Source: Sporomusa malonica (GTDB lineage: Bacteria; Bacillota; Negativicutes; Sporomusales; Sporomusaceae). Taken from it: a stretch of 64,000 bases of DNA. Both the position numbers and the translations under genes were made by a program. This document shows positions 36,576 to 44,560 of this stretch, piece after piece (the first letter of the stretch is position 1; every line of letters begins with the position of its first letter). The notes under the pieces are model-generated. The model worked only from the letters and a program-made list of their open reading frames with translations. It did not search any database and had not been told where the DNA came from. The stretch is taken from contig NZ_FWXI01000022.1 of NCBI RefSeq assembly GCF_900176355.1, forward strand, positions 28,508 to 92,507. Direction: 5' to 3'.

Positions 36576-36860
36576 ATGGCAATGCTTTCAATAACTAATC
36601 AAGCCCTAGAATATATCAAATCACGCGGCAAACCGATATATCTTGAACTCTTCCAGGTCATTAGCTGCTGAATTGATTTAAGAGAAAGCCCGGCTGTACG
36701 CCTGGGCCAACCGCGTGACCCACAAAATTATACCCTTGAAGAAATCCAGGGCATCATGGTATATATCCCCCATGATCTGCCCGAGATACCGCTGACCGTT
36801 GAGCTGAGCCGCTTTTTCTGGTTTAAAAGACTAGTGATTGAAGGCTGGCAGCTAGCCTAG
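36576..36860 (+). CDS. CC/Se-motif family selenoprotein (in-frame TGA read as selenocysteine)
   Basis: The reading frame MAMLSITNQALEYIKS... runs 94 codons from ATG 36576 (AAGGAGG 8 bases upstream) to TAG 36858-36860, with one in-frame TGA at 36669-36671, codon 32, directly after Cys31 (VISC-U-IDL). Codon use and protein quality are good on both sides, and a SECIS-like hairpin starts 16 bases after the TGA. The Cys-Sec pair and flanking residues recall the family named CC/Se motif (seleno)protein, related in size to HesB/IscA-like proteins. The role is unknown; a redox-active Cys-Sec pair is likely. Automatic callers miss it because of the TGA. Confidence 0.85.
36688..36707 (+). promoter_or_regulatory. 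Bacterial SECIS element
   Basis: GCCC-GGC pairs with GCC-T-GGGC around the loop TGTAC, with a single bulged T on the 3' side. The loop starts 23 bases after the TGA (36669-36671), within the usual 16-37 base window for bacterial SECIS elements, and has G as its second base. It would be bound by SelB to deliver selenocysteyl-tRNA. Confidence 0.72.
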
Positions 36861-36949
36861 TAAAGAAAACACGGCTTGCGCCGAGCCTTTGGCGACAGCG
36901 TAAGTCGATGTTGCCCTTATCCAGACGGAAAGTTAACTTTCTTACAGGA
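36861..36949 (+). repeat. Dispersed structured repeat, copy 2
   Basis: Starts on the base after the selenoprotein stop codon and ends just before the RND terminator. It differs from copy 1 by GTAAGT for GGAAGT, one extra C, and one lost base in the terminal hairpin, which becomes the palindrome GAAAGTTAACTTTC, so the pairing is retained. Confidence 0.85.
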
Positions 36950-36952
36950 CAG

Positions 36953-36981
36953 GAAACCCTGGCGTTAAACGCCAGGGTTTC
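36953..36981. terminator. Hairpin at the end of the RND pump gene
   Basis: GAAACCCTGGCGT pairs perfectly with ACGCCAGGGTTTC around TAA. The stem overlaps the last codons and stop of the pump gene (minus strand). It has no long T tract, but placed between converging genes it probably ends both transcripts. Confidence 0.7.
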
Positions 36982-39900
36982 TTCCTGCTATATCGGGTTT
37001 AGCCGTCCTAAAATAATTTTGCAACTTATCAATGAGAAGATAGACAAGCGGGATAATGATGAGCGTCAGGAAGGTTGATGTTATTAACCCACCGATCAGC
37101 GCAACTCCCATAGATGAACGGAGTTCAGCCCCAGCGCCAATACCTAAAGCAATAGGCATCATACCGAAAATCATGGCCATAGTCGTCATCAATATTGGCC
37201 GGAGCCGCACAGAGCCAGCCTCAACCAGCGCATCAATAATTGGCGTACCCTGCTCTCGCAGCTGATTGGTATAATCCACCAGCAGGATAGCATTTTTGGT
37301 TACCAGCCCCATCAACATGATCACACCAATCAGTGACATAATGTTAATAGTATTTCCTGATACCAACAGACCAAGTACTGCCCCAAGCAGCGAGAATGGC
37401 AATGAAAGCATGATGGTTAAGGGGTGAATAAAGCTTTCAAATTCGGCTGCCAGCACCATATAAATAAGGATGACGGCTAGCACCAGCGCCTTAGCAATCT
37501 CTTTAAATGAGTTTTCCATCATCTGAGCTTGACCTACCAACTTATGCGTATACCCCATAGGGAGGTTAAGCCCAGGAACAAGTTCTTTAACTTTGGCAAT
37601 TACTTCTCCAGGAGAGGTGCCTACAGCGTTGGCATAGACAATGACCTGGCGTTGGCGGTCTTCACGGTCAATTTGAGTTGGACCAGAAGAAAGCTTGACC
37701 TCAGCAATGTCACCTAGACGGATAAAGCCATTTTTGCTGCTAACACGAAGGTTTGCCACATCCTCGATGCTTAGACGGTTTTCCTGTTTAAGCTGAACGC
37801 GGATATCGTAATCGCTATCAGCTACATTATATTGATTTTTAGCAGTTGAGCCGAGAAAAGCAATCTGCACAGCCTTACCGGCTGTAGTCGCATCCAGCCC
37901 AACGTCACCCAGCCGGGCCTGGTCAAATTTCACCTGTACCTCAGGTTCGGACTGCTCACTTGATATGTCAACATCGGTAGTGCCGGGAATTTGTTTGATC
38001 TTCTCTGCCAGCGTACTGGCGTACATATTTAGCGAGTCCAGTTCCGGCCCGCGTAAGGCCACCTGAACCGGACGGGAATCGCCTCTCCCCTGGCTCTGAC
38101 CTGTCGATACAGATACTTTTAGACCTTTTACATTACGAAACTTCACACGAAGTGCATCCATAATCTGCATCATGGAACGAGAACGGTTACCTGACTCTAC
38201 TAACCGTATACCAATCATCGAACGGTATACCTGACGATTGGTACCAACAACCAGATAAGCCGATTCAAGCTCGGGGATAGTCATAACTTCTTTTTCAACC
38301 TGAGCTACCAGCTCTTTATTGCGCTCAATGGATGTTCCTGCCGGTGCCATCATGTTAATACTGAATTCACCCGAGTCATATGTAGGCTGAAACTCTGATC
38401 CCAGGAAAGGCATCAACAAGGCATTGAGGAACAGCGATAATATGGCCAGTGCCACAAGCTTCTTCGGCCGCTGCAAAGCCCAATACAATATCTGCCGGTA
38501 GTTTTCCCGGAGGGTTTCAAAACCCTGTTCCCACTTGTCAAGCAGGGCCTCCAGCCAACGCACCCTGCGGCCTGATGAATCATGACCGGCCTTGAGCCAG
38601 TAAGCTGACAGCATAGGGGTAAGTGTAAAGGCTACGAACAGCGAGAAGGCTACTGCAAAGGCTATTGTCAAACCAAATTGCTTAAAAAACTGGCCAATGA
38701 TCTCGCCCATGCTGCCAACAGGCACAAATACGGCAAGAATTGAGAAGGTTGTCGCCATAACGGCCAGTGAGATTTCCTTAGTTCCTTCACGCGCCGCCTC
38801 CATCGGGCTTTTTCCTTGCTCCATGTGCCTAAAAATGTTTTCGACAATAACGATGGCATCGTCAATGAGAATGCCTACCGCCAAACTCAGCCCCATCAAA
38901 GACATGTTGTTAAGGGTAAAATTCATAACCTTCATTAAAACGAAGGTGGATATTACCGATGTAGGAATAGCAATAGCACCAATTATTGTTGCCCTGGTAT
39001 TGCGCAGGAATAGGAAGGTAATGGCTACTGCCAATAAGCCGCCGAATACCATGGACATCATTACATCTTCAACACTGTTTCTAATGTAAACAGCGTTATC
39101 CCGTACCTTGGTCACCTTAATATCAGGCGGCAGAACGTTCTGCTCCAAATGCTGCATCGCCTGTTTTACTTTTTCAGCTACACCAACTGTGTTGGTACCT
39201 GACTGCTTTTGGATTGACACAACTACGCTAGGTACACCGTTTGTTGCGGCATAAGTCCGTTCTTCGCCCCAGGTATCTTGTACATTGGCTACCTCATAAA
39301 GCCGCACCAACCGCCCCTGCTGGTTGAGAACAATGATGTTTCTAATATCATCGACACTCTCATATTTACTAATGGTTCTTACTGTCAGTTCAATGCCTTT
39401 TTCCGTAACCCGTCCGCCCGGAGTATTGACATTGTTGTTATTAACTGCATCCAGCAGCTGTTGCGGTGTAAGGCCATAGGCTTCAAGCTTCCGCGGGTCG
39501 ACTAGTACCTGAATCTCCCTTTGGGCAGCACCATATACACTGACCTCAGCTACCCCTTCCAATTGCTGAATTTGGTCTTTTACAACATCTTCCGCAATCT
39601 TGCGGATCTCGCCCCGCTGCCTGGTATCTGATGCCAGGCTAAAGGTAAGAATTGACTGTGCGGTAATATCATACCGCTGTACTACCGGTTCATCAATCTG
39701 TTCTGGCAGCCGTCTGCGAACACCAGCCACCTTTTCTCGCACATCGTTGGCCACCATCTTAGGGTTTGTCCCCAACTCAAACTCAATTGTAGTCTGGGAT
39801 ACGCCCTCCCGCGATACAGAGGATAGTGTTTTAATGCCTGCGACCGAACTGACAGCATCTTCAATGGGTTTGGTAATAAGGCTCTCCATCTCTTCTGGTG

Positions 39901-40057
39901 AAGCGCCTGTATAGGTAACATTTACTAAAACGAGAGGGTACTCAACATCTGGATAAAGGTCAATACCAAGACTTGGATAAGCATTAAGACCGAAGACCAC
40001 CAGCAGCATTACCAGCATGGTGGTAAATACCGGTCGTTTTATAAAAACGTCAATCAT
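36965..40057 (-). CDS. RND-family efflux transporter (AcrB/MexB-like)
   Basis: A 1030-aa resistance-nodulation-division pump of the HAE group. The TM1 start IDVFIKRPVFTTML, the TM4 proton-relay segment GILIDDAIVIVENIFRHMEQ with two Asp residues, and the duplicated layout of two large periplasmic loops are evident. With the adaptor gene directly upstream it exports drugs or other hydrophobic compounds across the inner membrane and periplasm of a diderm cell. No TolC-type outer membrane channel gene is in the window. It starts immediately after the adaptor stop. Confidence 0.95.
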   Translation of the reverse strand: MIDVFIKRPVFTTMLVMLLVVFGLNAYPSLGIDLYPDVEYPLVLVNVTYTGASPEEMESLITKPIEDAVSSVAGIKTLSSVSREGVSQTTIEFELGTNPKMVANDVREKVAGVRRRLPEQIDEPVVQRYDITAQSILTFSLASDTRQRGEIRKIAEDVVKDQIQQLEGVAEVSVYGAAQREIQVLVDPRKLEAYGLTPQQLLDAVNNNNVNTPGGRVTEKGIELTVRTISKYESVDDIRNIIVLNQQGRLVRLYEVANVQDTWGEERTYAATNGVPSVVVSIQKQSGTNTVGVAEKVKQAMQHLEQNVLPPDIKVTKVRDNAVYIRNSVEDVMMSMVFGGLLAVAITFLFLRNTRATIIGAIAIPTSVISTFVLMKVMNFTLNNMSLMGLSLAVGILIDDAIVIVENIFRHMEQGKSPMEAAREGTKEISLAVMATTFSILAVFVPVGSMGEIIGQFFKQFGLTIAFAVAFSLFVAFTLTPMLSAYWLKAGHDSSGRRVRWLEALLDKWEQGFETLRENYRQILYWALQRPKKLVALAILSLFLNALLMPFLGSEFQPTYDSGEFSINMMAPAGTSIERNKELVAQVEKEVMTIPELESAYLVVGTNRQVYRSMIGIRLVESGNRSRSMMQIMDALRVKFRNVKGLKVSVSTGQSQGRGDSRPVQVALRGPELDSLNMYASTLAEKIKQIPGTTDVDISSEQSEPEVQVKFDQARLGDVGLDATTAGKAVQIAFLGSTAKNQYNVADSDYDIRVQLKQENRLSIEDVANLRVSSKNGFIRLGDIAEVKLSSGPTQIDREDRQRQVIVYANAVGTSPGEVIAKVKELVPGLNLPMGYTHKLVGQAQMMENSFKEIAKALVLAVILIYMVLAAEFESFIHPLTIMLSLPFSLLGAVLGLLVSGNTINIMSLIGVIMLMGLVTKNAILLVDYTNQLREQGTPIIDALVEAGSVRLRPILMTTMAMIFGMMPIALGIGAGAELRSSMGVALIGGLITSTFLTLIIIPLVYLLIDKLQNYFRTAKPDIAGRNPGV

Positions 40058-41200
40058 TTACTTGCCAGCCTCCCCAGGCGCTCCCAGTCGGACTGTCGAA
40101 CCGTCTCTCAGTTTGTTTTGTCCGGCGATAACAATTCTTTCGCCTTCCTTAACGCCGTCAAGGACCTCGGCCCAGCCCCCACCAACATACCCTAGCTTAA
40201 GGGCACGCTGCTGTACTTTATTATCAGCGGCAAGCACATACACTGTTTTAATATCTTCCCGCATAACCAGTGCCGTTTCAGGAACAACGATCGCCTGGAG
40301 ATGATTTTGGGCAAGAACTTCGACTTTAGCAAACATACCTGCCTTCAAGATATTCTGCTGATTAGGGACTGAGATTTCGGCAGTAAATGTACGCGAAGGC
40401 ATGGTCGCTACCGGCGATAGCCGAGTGATAGTCCCAGTAAACTCCTGACTGCCCAGGGCATCAACTTTGACTTTAACAGCAGCGCCTGATTGAAGCTGAG
40501 CAATCTCAGCTTCACCGACAGTGGCTTTAGCCAATAAAGTGCTAATATCAGCCACGGTCACAATCGGAGACCCGGCTTTGGCATAATAACCAGATTGAAG
40601 GTAGCGCTTGGATACCACACCACCCCGTGGCGCTGTTATATTGGCCCCTGTTAACTTACTATCATAAAGAGCCAGAGCGCCTTCAGCCGCCCTGACTTGG
40701 CCGGCAGCCAAATCCCGCTTAGTCCTGGCCGAGTCAAGAGTTTGCGCTGATACAGCCCCCTGTTTGGCGAGTGGCTCCATCCGTCTGAAATCAAGTTCTG
40801 CCTGCTCCATATTAGCTCTAGCCTGGAATAGGCTCCCTTCGGCCTGAATGACCTGGGCGGAAAGTTCCCCCATATCCAGCACAGCTATTGTCATGCCAGC
40901 AGAAACGGCATCGCCTTCATCAACAGTCAGACGGTCGATGCGACCGTCAACTTTACCAGAAATATCGGCGCTCCATACCGGTTCCAGACTGGAGGAGAAG
41001 GTCAAAACAGGTGTAACATCCCTTTTGGTTACGGCTGCAACTTCGACAGCTACAGCCTGCCCCTGTGATACTCGTCCGGCCCGTTCTTTACCTGCCTGCA
41101 TATTACTATAAATCCGGTAGCCAACAATTCCAGACAAGACCAGTGCAACAACTAATACAATGATAATTGCTTTTTTCTTCTTGCTTGCCAACCTGCTCAT
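40058..41200 (-). CDS. RND efflux periplasmic adaptor (membrane fusion protein)
   Basis: About 380 residues. An N-terminal membrane anchor (AIIIVLVVALVLSGIVGY) is followed by the lipoyl-like half motifs VDGRIDRLTVDEGDAVSAGM and ITAPRGGVVSKRYLQSGYYAKAG, an alpha-hairpin between them, and a beta-barrel ending in GEAEIAQLQSG. The frame opens earlier, but ATG 41200 or, with better GGAGG spacing of 10, TTG 41191 is the likely start. It links the RND pump to an outer membrane channel. Confidence 0.92.
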   Translation of the reverse strand: MSRLASKKKKAIIIVLVVALVLSGIVGYRIYSNMQAGKERAGRVSQGQAVAVEVAAVTKRDVTPVLTFSSSLEPVWSADISGKVDGRIDRLTVDEGDAVSAGMTIAVLDMGELSAQVIQAEGSLFQARANMEQAELDFRRMEPLAKQGAVSAQTLDSARTKRDLAAGQVRAAEGALALYDSKLTGANITAPRGGVVSKRYLQSGYYAKAGSPIVTVADISTLLAKATVGEAEIAQLQSGAAVKVKVDALGSQEFTGTITRLSPVATMPSRTFTAEISVPNQQNILKAGMFAKVEVLAQNHLQAIVVPETALVMREDIKTVYVLAADNKVQQRALKLGYVGGGWAEVLDGVKEGERIVIAGQNKLRDGSTVRLGAPGEAGK

Positions 41201-41302
41201 ACCTCCAAAAGAAAAAATTAGATACCCATTCCTATTCGACAGCTGGATAGGCACTCCTGCCTTGGGATGTTAATTTTTGTTTACGAATGATAATAAAAAT
41301 TA

Positions 41303-41340
41303 ACAAAAAAACAACAGTCTAACGGGCCTGTTAGACTGTT
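41303..41340 (-). terminator. Hairpin with T tract in RND operon leader
   Basis: AACAGTCTAAC and GTTAGACTGTT form a perfect 11-bp stem around GGGCCT; on the minus strand it is followed by GTTTTTTTG. It lies about 100 bases before the adaptor start, so either it blocks read-through into the RND genes or it acts as an attenuator. Confidence 0.65.
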
Positions 41341-41368
41341 TACCGATATATTATATTATGGACGCATA

Positions 41369-41377
41369 TGGTATAAT
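41369..41377 (+). promoter_or_regulatory. Extended -10 promoter for the minor-pilin operon
   Basis: TGGTATAAT is a perfect extended -10 element. It lies about 80 bases before the first prepilin start. The -35 region is weak (TATTAT, 17 bases away). Confidence 0.45.
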
Positions 41378-41458
41378 TAGTTAATCTTAGCCTGTCTGAT
41401 ATTGTATATTCGGGAATTAGAATGAAGGTACATACTACTTTTTTAGGAGTGCATGCTT

Positions 41459-41887
41459 ATGCAAAACATACGTTGCCAGAAAGGCTTTTTAATGGTTGAT
41501 ATACTGGTGGCCATTGTTATAATCTCCGTCGCAATCGTTGCAATTGGCGGCCTATTTATTCAAGTTAACAAATCAGCTACAACCTCTGCCGATTACACAT
41601 TTGCAGCCAATCTAGCTCAAAGGCAGTTTGAGTTATTGAAGAAAAAATACACTGCTAATGAGTGGGCTGGCTTAGATCTGTCCAAAGATATACCCTGGCA
41701 AGGGGATGAAAAGGACCGCACGAACTCTGCTGTAACATTTAATGTTACTACTCACGCCAGTGAGTATACGCCAAAGGACAGTACTGATGTGGCTGAAAAC
41801 CTGATTGAATTAACAGTAACAGTGAGTTGGACTAAACAAAACAAATCTCATATTATACCATTTACCACTTTGTTTTCTAAGAAGTAA
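41459..41887 (+). CDS. PilV-like minor prepilin
   Basis: About 142 aa. A short leader ends in CQKG, then the class III signal FLMVDILVAIVIISVAIVAI; cleavage should be at G-F, and residue 5 of the mature protein is Asp, not the usual Glu. The rest is a soluble C-terminal domain. The ATG at 41459 has AGGAG 9 bases upstream; the ATG 6 bases before is too close. First gene of a three-gene plus-strand minor pilin set. Confidence 0.83.
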   Translation: MQNIRCQKGFLMVDILVAIVIISVAIVAIGGLFIQVNKSATTSADYTFAANLAQRQFELLKKKYTANEWAGLDLSKDIPWQGDEKDRTNSAVTFNVTTHASEYTPKDSTDVAENLIELTVTVSWTKQNKSHIIPFTTLFSKK

Positions 41888-41922
41888 ACTAGCTATGTTG
41901 CAATTAGGAGAGGGGTATTTCT

Positions 41923-42471
41923 ATGCTAAAGCTCGGTCCTTCACAAGACGGATTTAGCTTGATTGAAATAATGGTCTGGCTTATGCTGACCACCATATTG
42001 ATGACTGCGCTTGCCGGCGTTTTTTTCTCCTTAACTAATTTTTGGTTTTACGGAGATCGCCGCTATGATGTACAACAAACAGCCAATCTGGTTATGGAAA
42101 CGATGGCTAATGATTTGCGGTATGGTAGCAATTACAATTATGCTACTCACAATAGTGCCAATACCAATGAAGCAATAAGTTTTGCCCCGGAAGCAGATAC
42201 CGCAGCTAGATACATTTATTATATCGATAAAACCAGCCGTCAGCTATACCGTGTTCCAGGCTATACTGCCGCTGATGCTGAACTAGTTCCCGGTCAAACG
42301 GGAGTATGGGCTAAAAATATCAATATTGTTAAGCAAACTGATATTACACCAATATTTTCCATAAATAATTCTAGTATTACCATTGCCTTTCGCGTTACTG
42401 AAAGCTCAAAGAATCAGAATTATAATATTCAGACAACAGTAACTCCTATCCGGGAATTTTTAGTTAGATAG
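41923..42471 (+). CDS. PilW-like minor prepilin
   Basis: A 182-aa prepilin with signal DGFSLIEIMVWLMLTTIL, cleavage expected at G-F, and Glu5 of the mature form. The N-terminal helix is followed by RYDVQQTANLVMETMANDLRYGSN, the layout usual in PilW/GspJ-like proteins. Likely part of a pilus-tip complex with its neighbours. Confidence 0.85.
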   Translation: MLKLGPSQDGFSLIEIMVWLMLTTILMTALAGVFFSLTNFWFYGDRRYDVQQTANLVMETMANDLRYGSNYNYATHNSANTNEAISFAPEADTAARYIYYIDKTSRQLYRVPGYTAADAELVPGQTGVWAKNINIVKQTDITPIFSINNSSITIAFRVTESSKNQNYNIQTTVTPIREFLVR

Positions 42472-42502
42472 AAAAACTAGCCGCTTTTAGGGAGGCAAGT
42501 CA

Positions 42503-44050
42503 ATGATATACATATACAAATTATTGAATAACCCCAAGGGTTCAGCTGCAATGCTAGCTATTATTGGCATGTTATTTTTAGGAATCATTGGTGCAGCATA
42601 TGCTACCCTTGCGAGCAGCAATGTAACCTCATCCAGCCGTGTACGTGATGATATCGCCGCCCAATATTTGGCTGAAGCGGGCGCACAATGGGCTATCGCC
42701 CAGCTTACTGCCAACCCGAACTATGTAACAGCTGGTTTTACGTCGCCAATCAAGAATGCAGGCACAGCTACAGCGGGAACATATACGGTCACGATTACTC
42801 AAAATCCTGATAATACTACGGCCATTAAATCAATTGGCAGGGTAAATAACTCAATATCACGAACTGTTGCACTGCAGGCTAAACCCGGAAGTGGATCAAG
42901 TGATACCGTAAAAGGTGATGTATTTACTAAGTATACCGCTTTTGCTACTAAAGAGCTTGTAATTGACAATATACCTACCATTATTGGAGACGTTGGCACT
43001 AATACTCTTATAACACCTCAAAATACAGGTAAACCAGTTCGCGGTGCTTCCTATGCACCAAATGTCCTTTTACCGAGTGCTTGGAATTATTCAGCTGTTG
43101 CAAATGGATATCATTATGCTAATCCTGCAGGTACTCTAACTATTTCAATACCGAAGTTACCCGCTATTCCGGATATGCCAACGAAAAACGACCTAATAGC
43201 TAGTGGAGCTACCAATCTAGCAAGTATTACAGGTACGACCACACTCCCAGGGGGTACCTATTATTACGATGGCTATGCTAACTTGAGTAATCGAATTTTT
43301 AAAGCTACTACCGGACAATCAATAAAAATATATATATATGGTAGTATGCAATCAGAAAACCTTTCAATTTCAGGTGAAAATATTACCATCTACGCTAGTG
43401 GTAGTATTACATTAAATAACAATACCTCTATTCAAACTAACAATAATGGTACACTTAATATATATGCTGGAAATTATATTCAGTTAACAAATAATCCTTT
43501 GATCAGCGGAACTAATATTACTATACAAAGCCAGAAGAATATTACACTTGACTCTACCAGCTCAATTAATAAAAATCCATTACCTAATAGTACCTTTATT
43601 ATGTATGCTCAGGATACTATTCAAATTACTAACTATGCCCTTATTAATAGTGAAAATGTTCTTATTCAAACAAACGGTAAGATTAATTTTAATAGTGATA
43701 ACACATCAATTAACAAAGATTCTAGCTCTGCTATAAATAAGATTTACGCAAATGATGACATACAGTTTACCAACAAATTCAAATTAGGGGGTAAAGCTGG
43801 ATTAGTTGTAACAAATAGCTCCCTAAATTTAAACTCAGATATAAAAGCACCGAATGCAATATTTGTCGGCGGGAAGGATTCTACTGTAACAAATAATGCT
43901 GACATCTGCGGAATTTATGTTATAGGAAAGTTAACTATAAATTCCGCACCAAAAATCAATGAAGTTAACTCCAAAAGTACAATATTGCAAAGCTTAACAT
44001 CTGGCACAGGTAGTTCAAGCCCTGAAATAATCTCATGGAGTAATAAGTAG
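42503..44050 (+). CDS. PilX-like protein with large beta-solenoid domain
   Basis: A 515-aa protein. The first ~70 residues resemble PilX/GspK-like minor pilins: GSAAMLAIIGMLFLGIIGAAYATL helix (shown in part) and AAQYLAEAGAQWAIAQL. From about 150 onward the sequence is Asn/Ser/Thr/Ile-rich with repeated strand-turn units (ITIYASGSITLNNNTS, LNIYAGNYIQLTNN, ITIQSQKNITLDS, VLIQTNGKINFNSD), which suggest a right-handed parallel beta-helix. The DNA is more AT-rich here than in neighbouring genes. It may be a surface-exposed tip adhesin. Confidence 0.8.
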   Translation: MIYIYKLLNNPKGSAAMLAIIGMLFLGIIGAAYATLASSNVTSSSRVRDDIAAQYLAEAGAQWAIAQLTANPNYVTAGFTSPIKNAGTATAGTYTVTITQNPDNTTAIKSIGRVNNSISRTVALQAKPGSGSSDTVKGDVFTKYTAFATKELVIDNIPTIIGDVGTNTLITPQNTGKPVRGASYAPNVLLPSAWNYSAVANGYHYANPAGTLTISIPKLPAIPDMPTKNDLIASGATNLASITGTTTLPGGTYYYDGYANLSNRIFKATTGQSIKIYIYGSMQSENLSISGENITIYASGSITLNNNTSIQTNNNGTLNIYAGNYIQLTNNPLISGTNITIQSQKNITLDSTSSINKNPLPNSTFIMYAQDTIQITNYALINSENVLIQTNGKINFNSDNTSINKDSSSAINKIYANDDIQFTNKFKLGGKAGLVVTNSSLNLNSDIKAPNAIFVGGKDSTVTNNADICGIYVIGKLTINSAPKINEVNSKSTILQSLTSGTGSSSPEIISWSNK

Positions 44051-44063
44051 TGATTTGCGTTAT

Positions 44064-44109
44064 AAAAAAATGAGGAGAGTACCGAATTGGTACTCTCCTC
44101 ATTTTTTTA
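44064..44109. terminator. Bidirectional terminator between converging pilus operons
   Basis: GAGGAGAGTACC pairs with GGTACTCTCCTC around GAATT, flanked by AAAAAAAT and ATTTTTTTA. It ends the plus-strand minor pilin operon and the minus-strand pilus/aro operon. Confidence 0.92.
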
Positions 44110-44122
44110 TCTATTTGACAAA

Positions 44123-44533
44123 TTATTTCTTCTTAACATCAGGAAAAGGGCTTTTCCCAGGAATCTCGATTATAAATTCTTGCCCAATTTCTTGATTTAT
44201 GTCGATTCTCTCTGGCGCAGCACCGGGAGAAAATCCACCGGCAACAGCAACTACGTCAATGATCCGGTAATTTTCGGGAACCTTATAAACACCTGGCTTA
44301 TATACATAGCCACTTACCCGTTTAAAAGTATCCGCAGGTGGTGCAGGAATTGAGGTCTGCTGGCTGCCATATGCGGAGTGCGTATCATAAGAGGGAAAGG
44401 CAAACAGCGTGAAGATAGTAATAAGGAACGCCATAGCTGTTACCTGCGCGAATTGTTTGGACAACCTAAATTTCTTTTTTCTCTTATTCAATTGATCAAT
44501 TCGCGATGGGCATGGGGGCATTTGTCCTCTCAT
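44123..44533 (-). CDS. SLBB-domain membrane-anchored protein
   Basis: A ~136-aa protein with a basic N-terminal segment, a single membrane helix (about VTAMAFLITIFTLFAF) and an extracytoplasmic SLBB domain (VSGYVYKPGVYKVPENYRI and VVAVAGGFSPGA). It looks like the N-terminal part of ComEA without its DNA-binding helix-hairpin-helix, so it may bind a glycan or polymer. The ATG at 44533 has GGAGG 8 bases upstream. Last gene of the pilus operon. Confidence 0.78.
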   Translation of the reverse strand: MRGQMPPCPSRIDQLNKRKKKFRLSKQFAQVTAMAFLITIFTLFAFPSYDTHSAYGSQQTSIPAPPADTFKRVSGYVYKPGVYKVPENYRIIDVVAVAGGFSPGAAPERIDINQEIGQEFIIEIPGKSPFPDVKKK

Positions 44534-44560
44534 ACTACCAACCTCCATCTGTTCTTTCGC

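Noticed and set aside
36669..36671. TGA as a nonsense mutation or sequencing error making a pseudogene
   Set aside because: The frame continues well for 62 codons with protein-like composition, the TGA follows Cys in a known type of motif, and a SECIS-like hairpin is correctly spaced. A pseudogene would be expected to show other damage.
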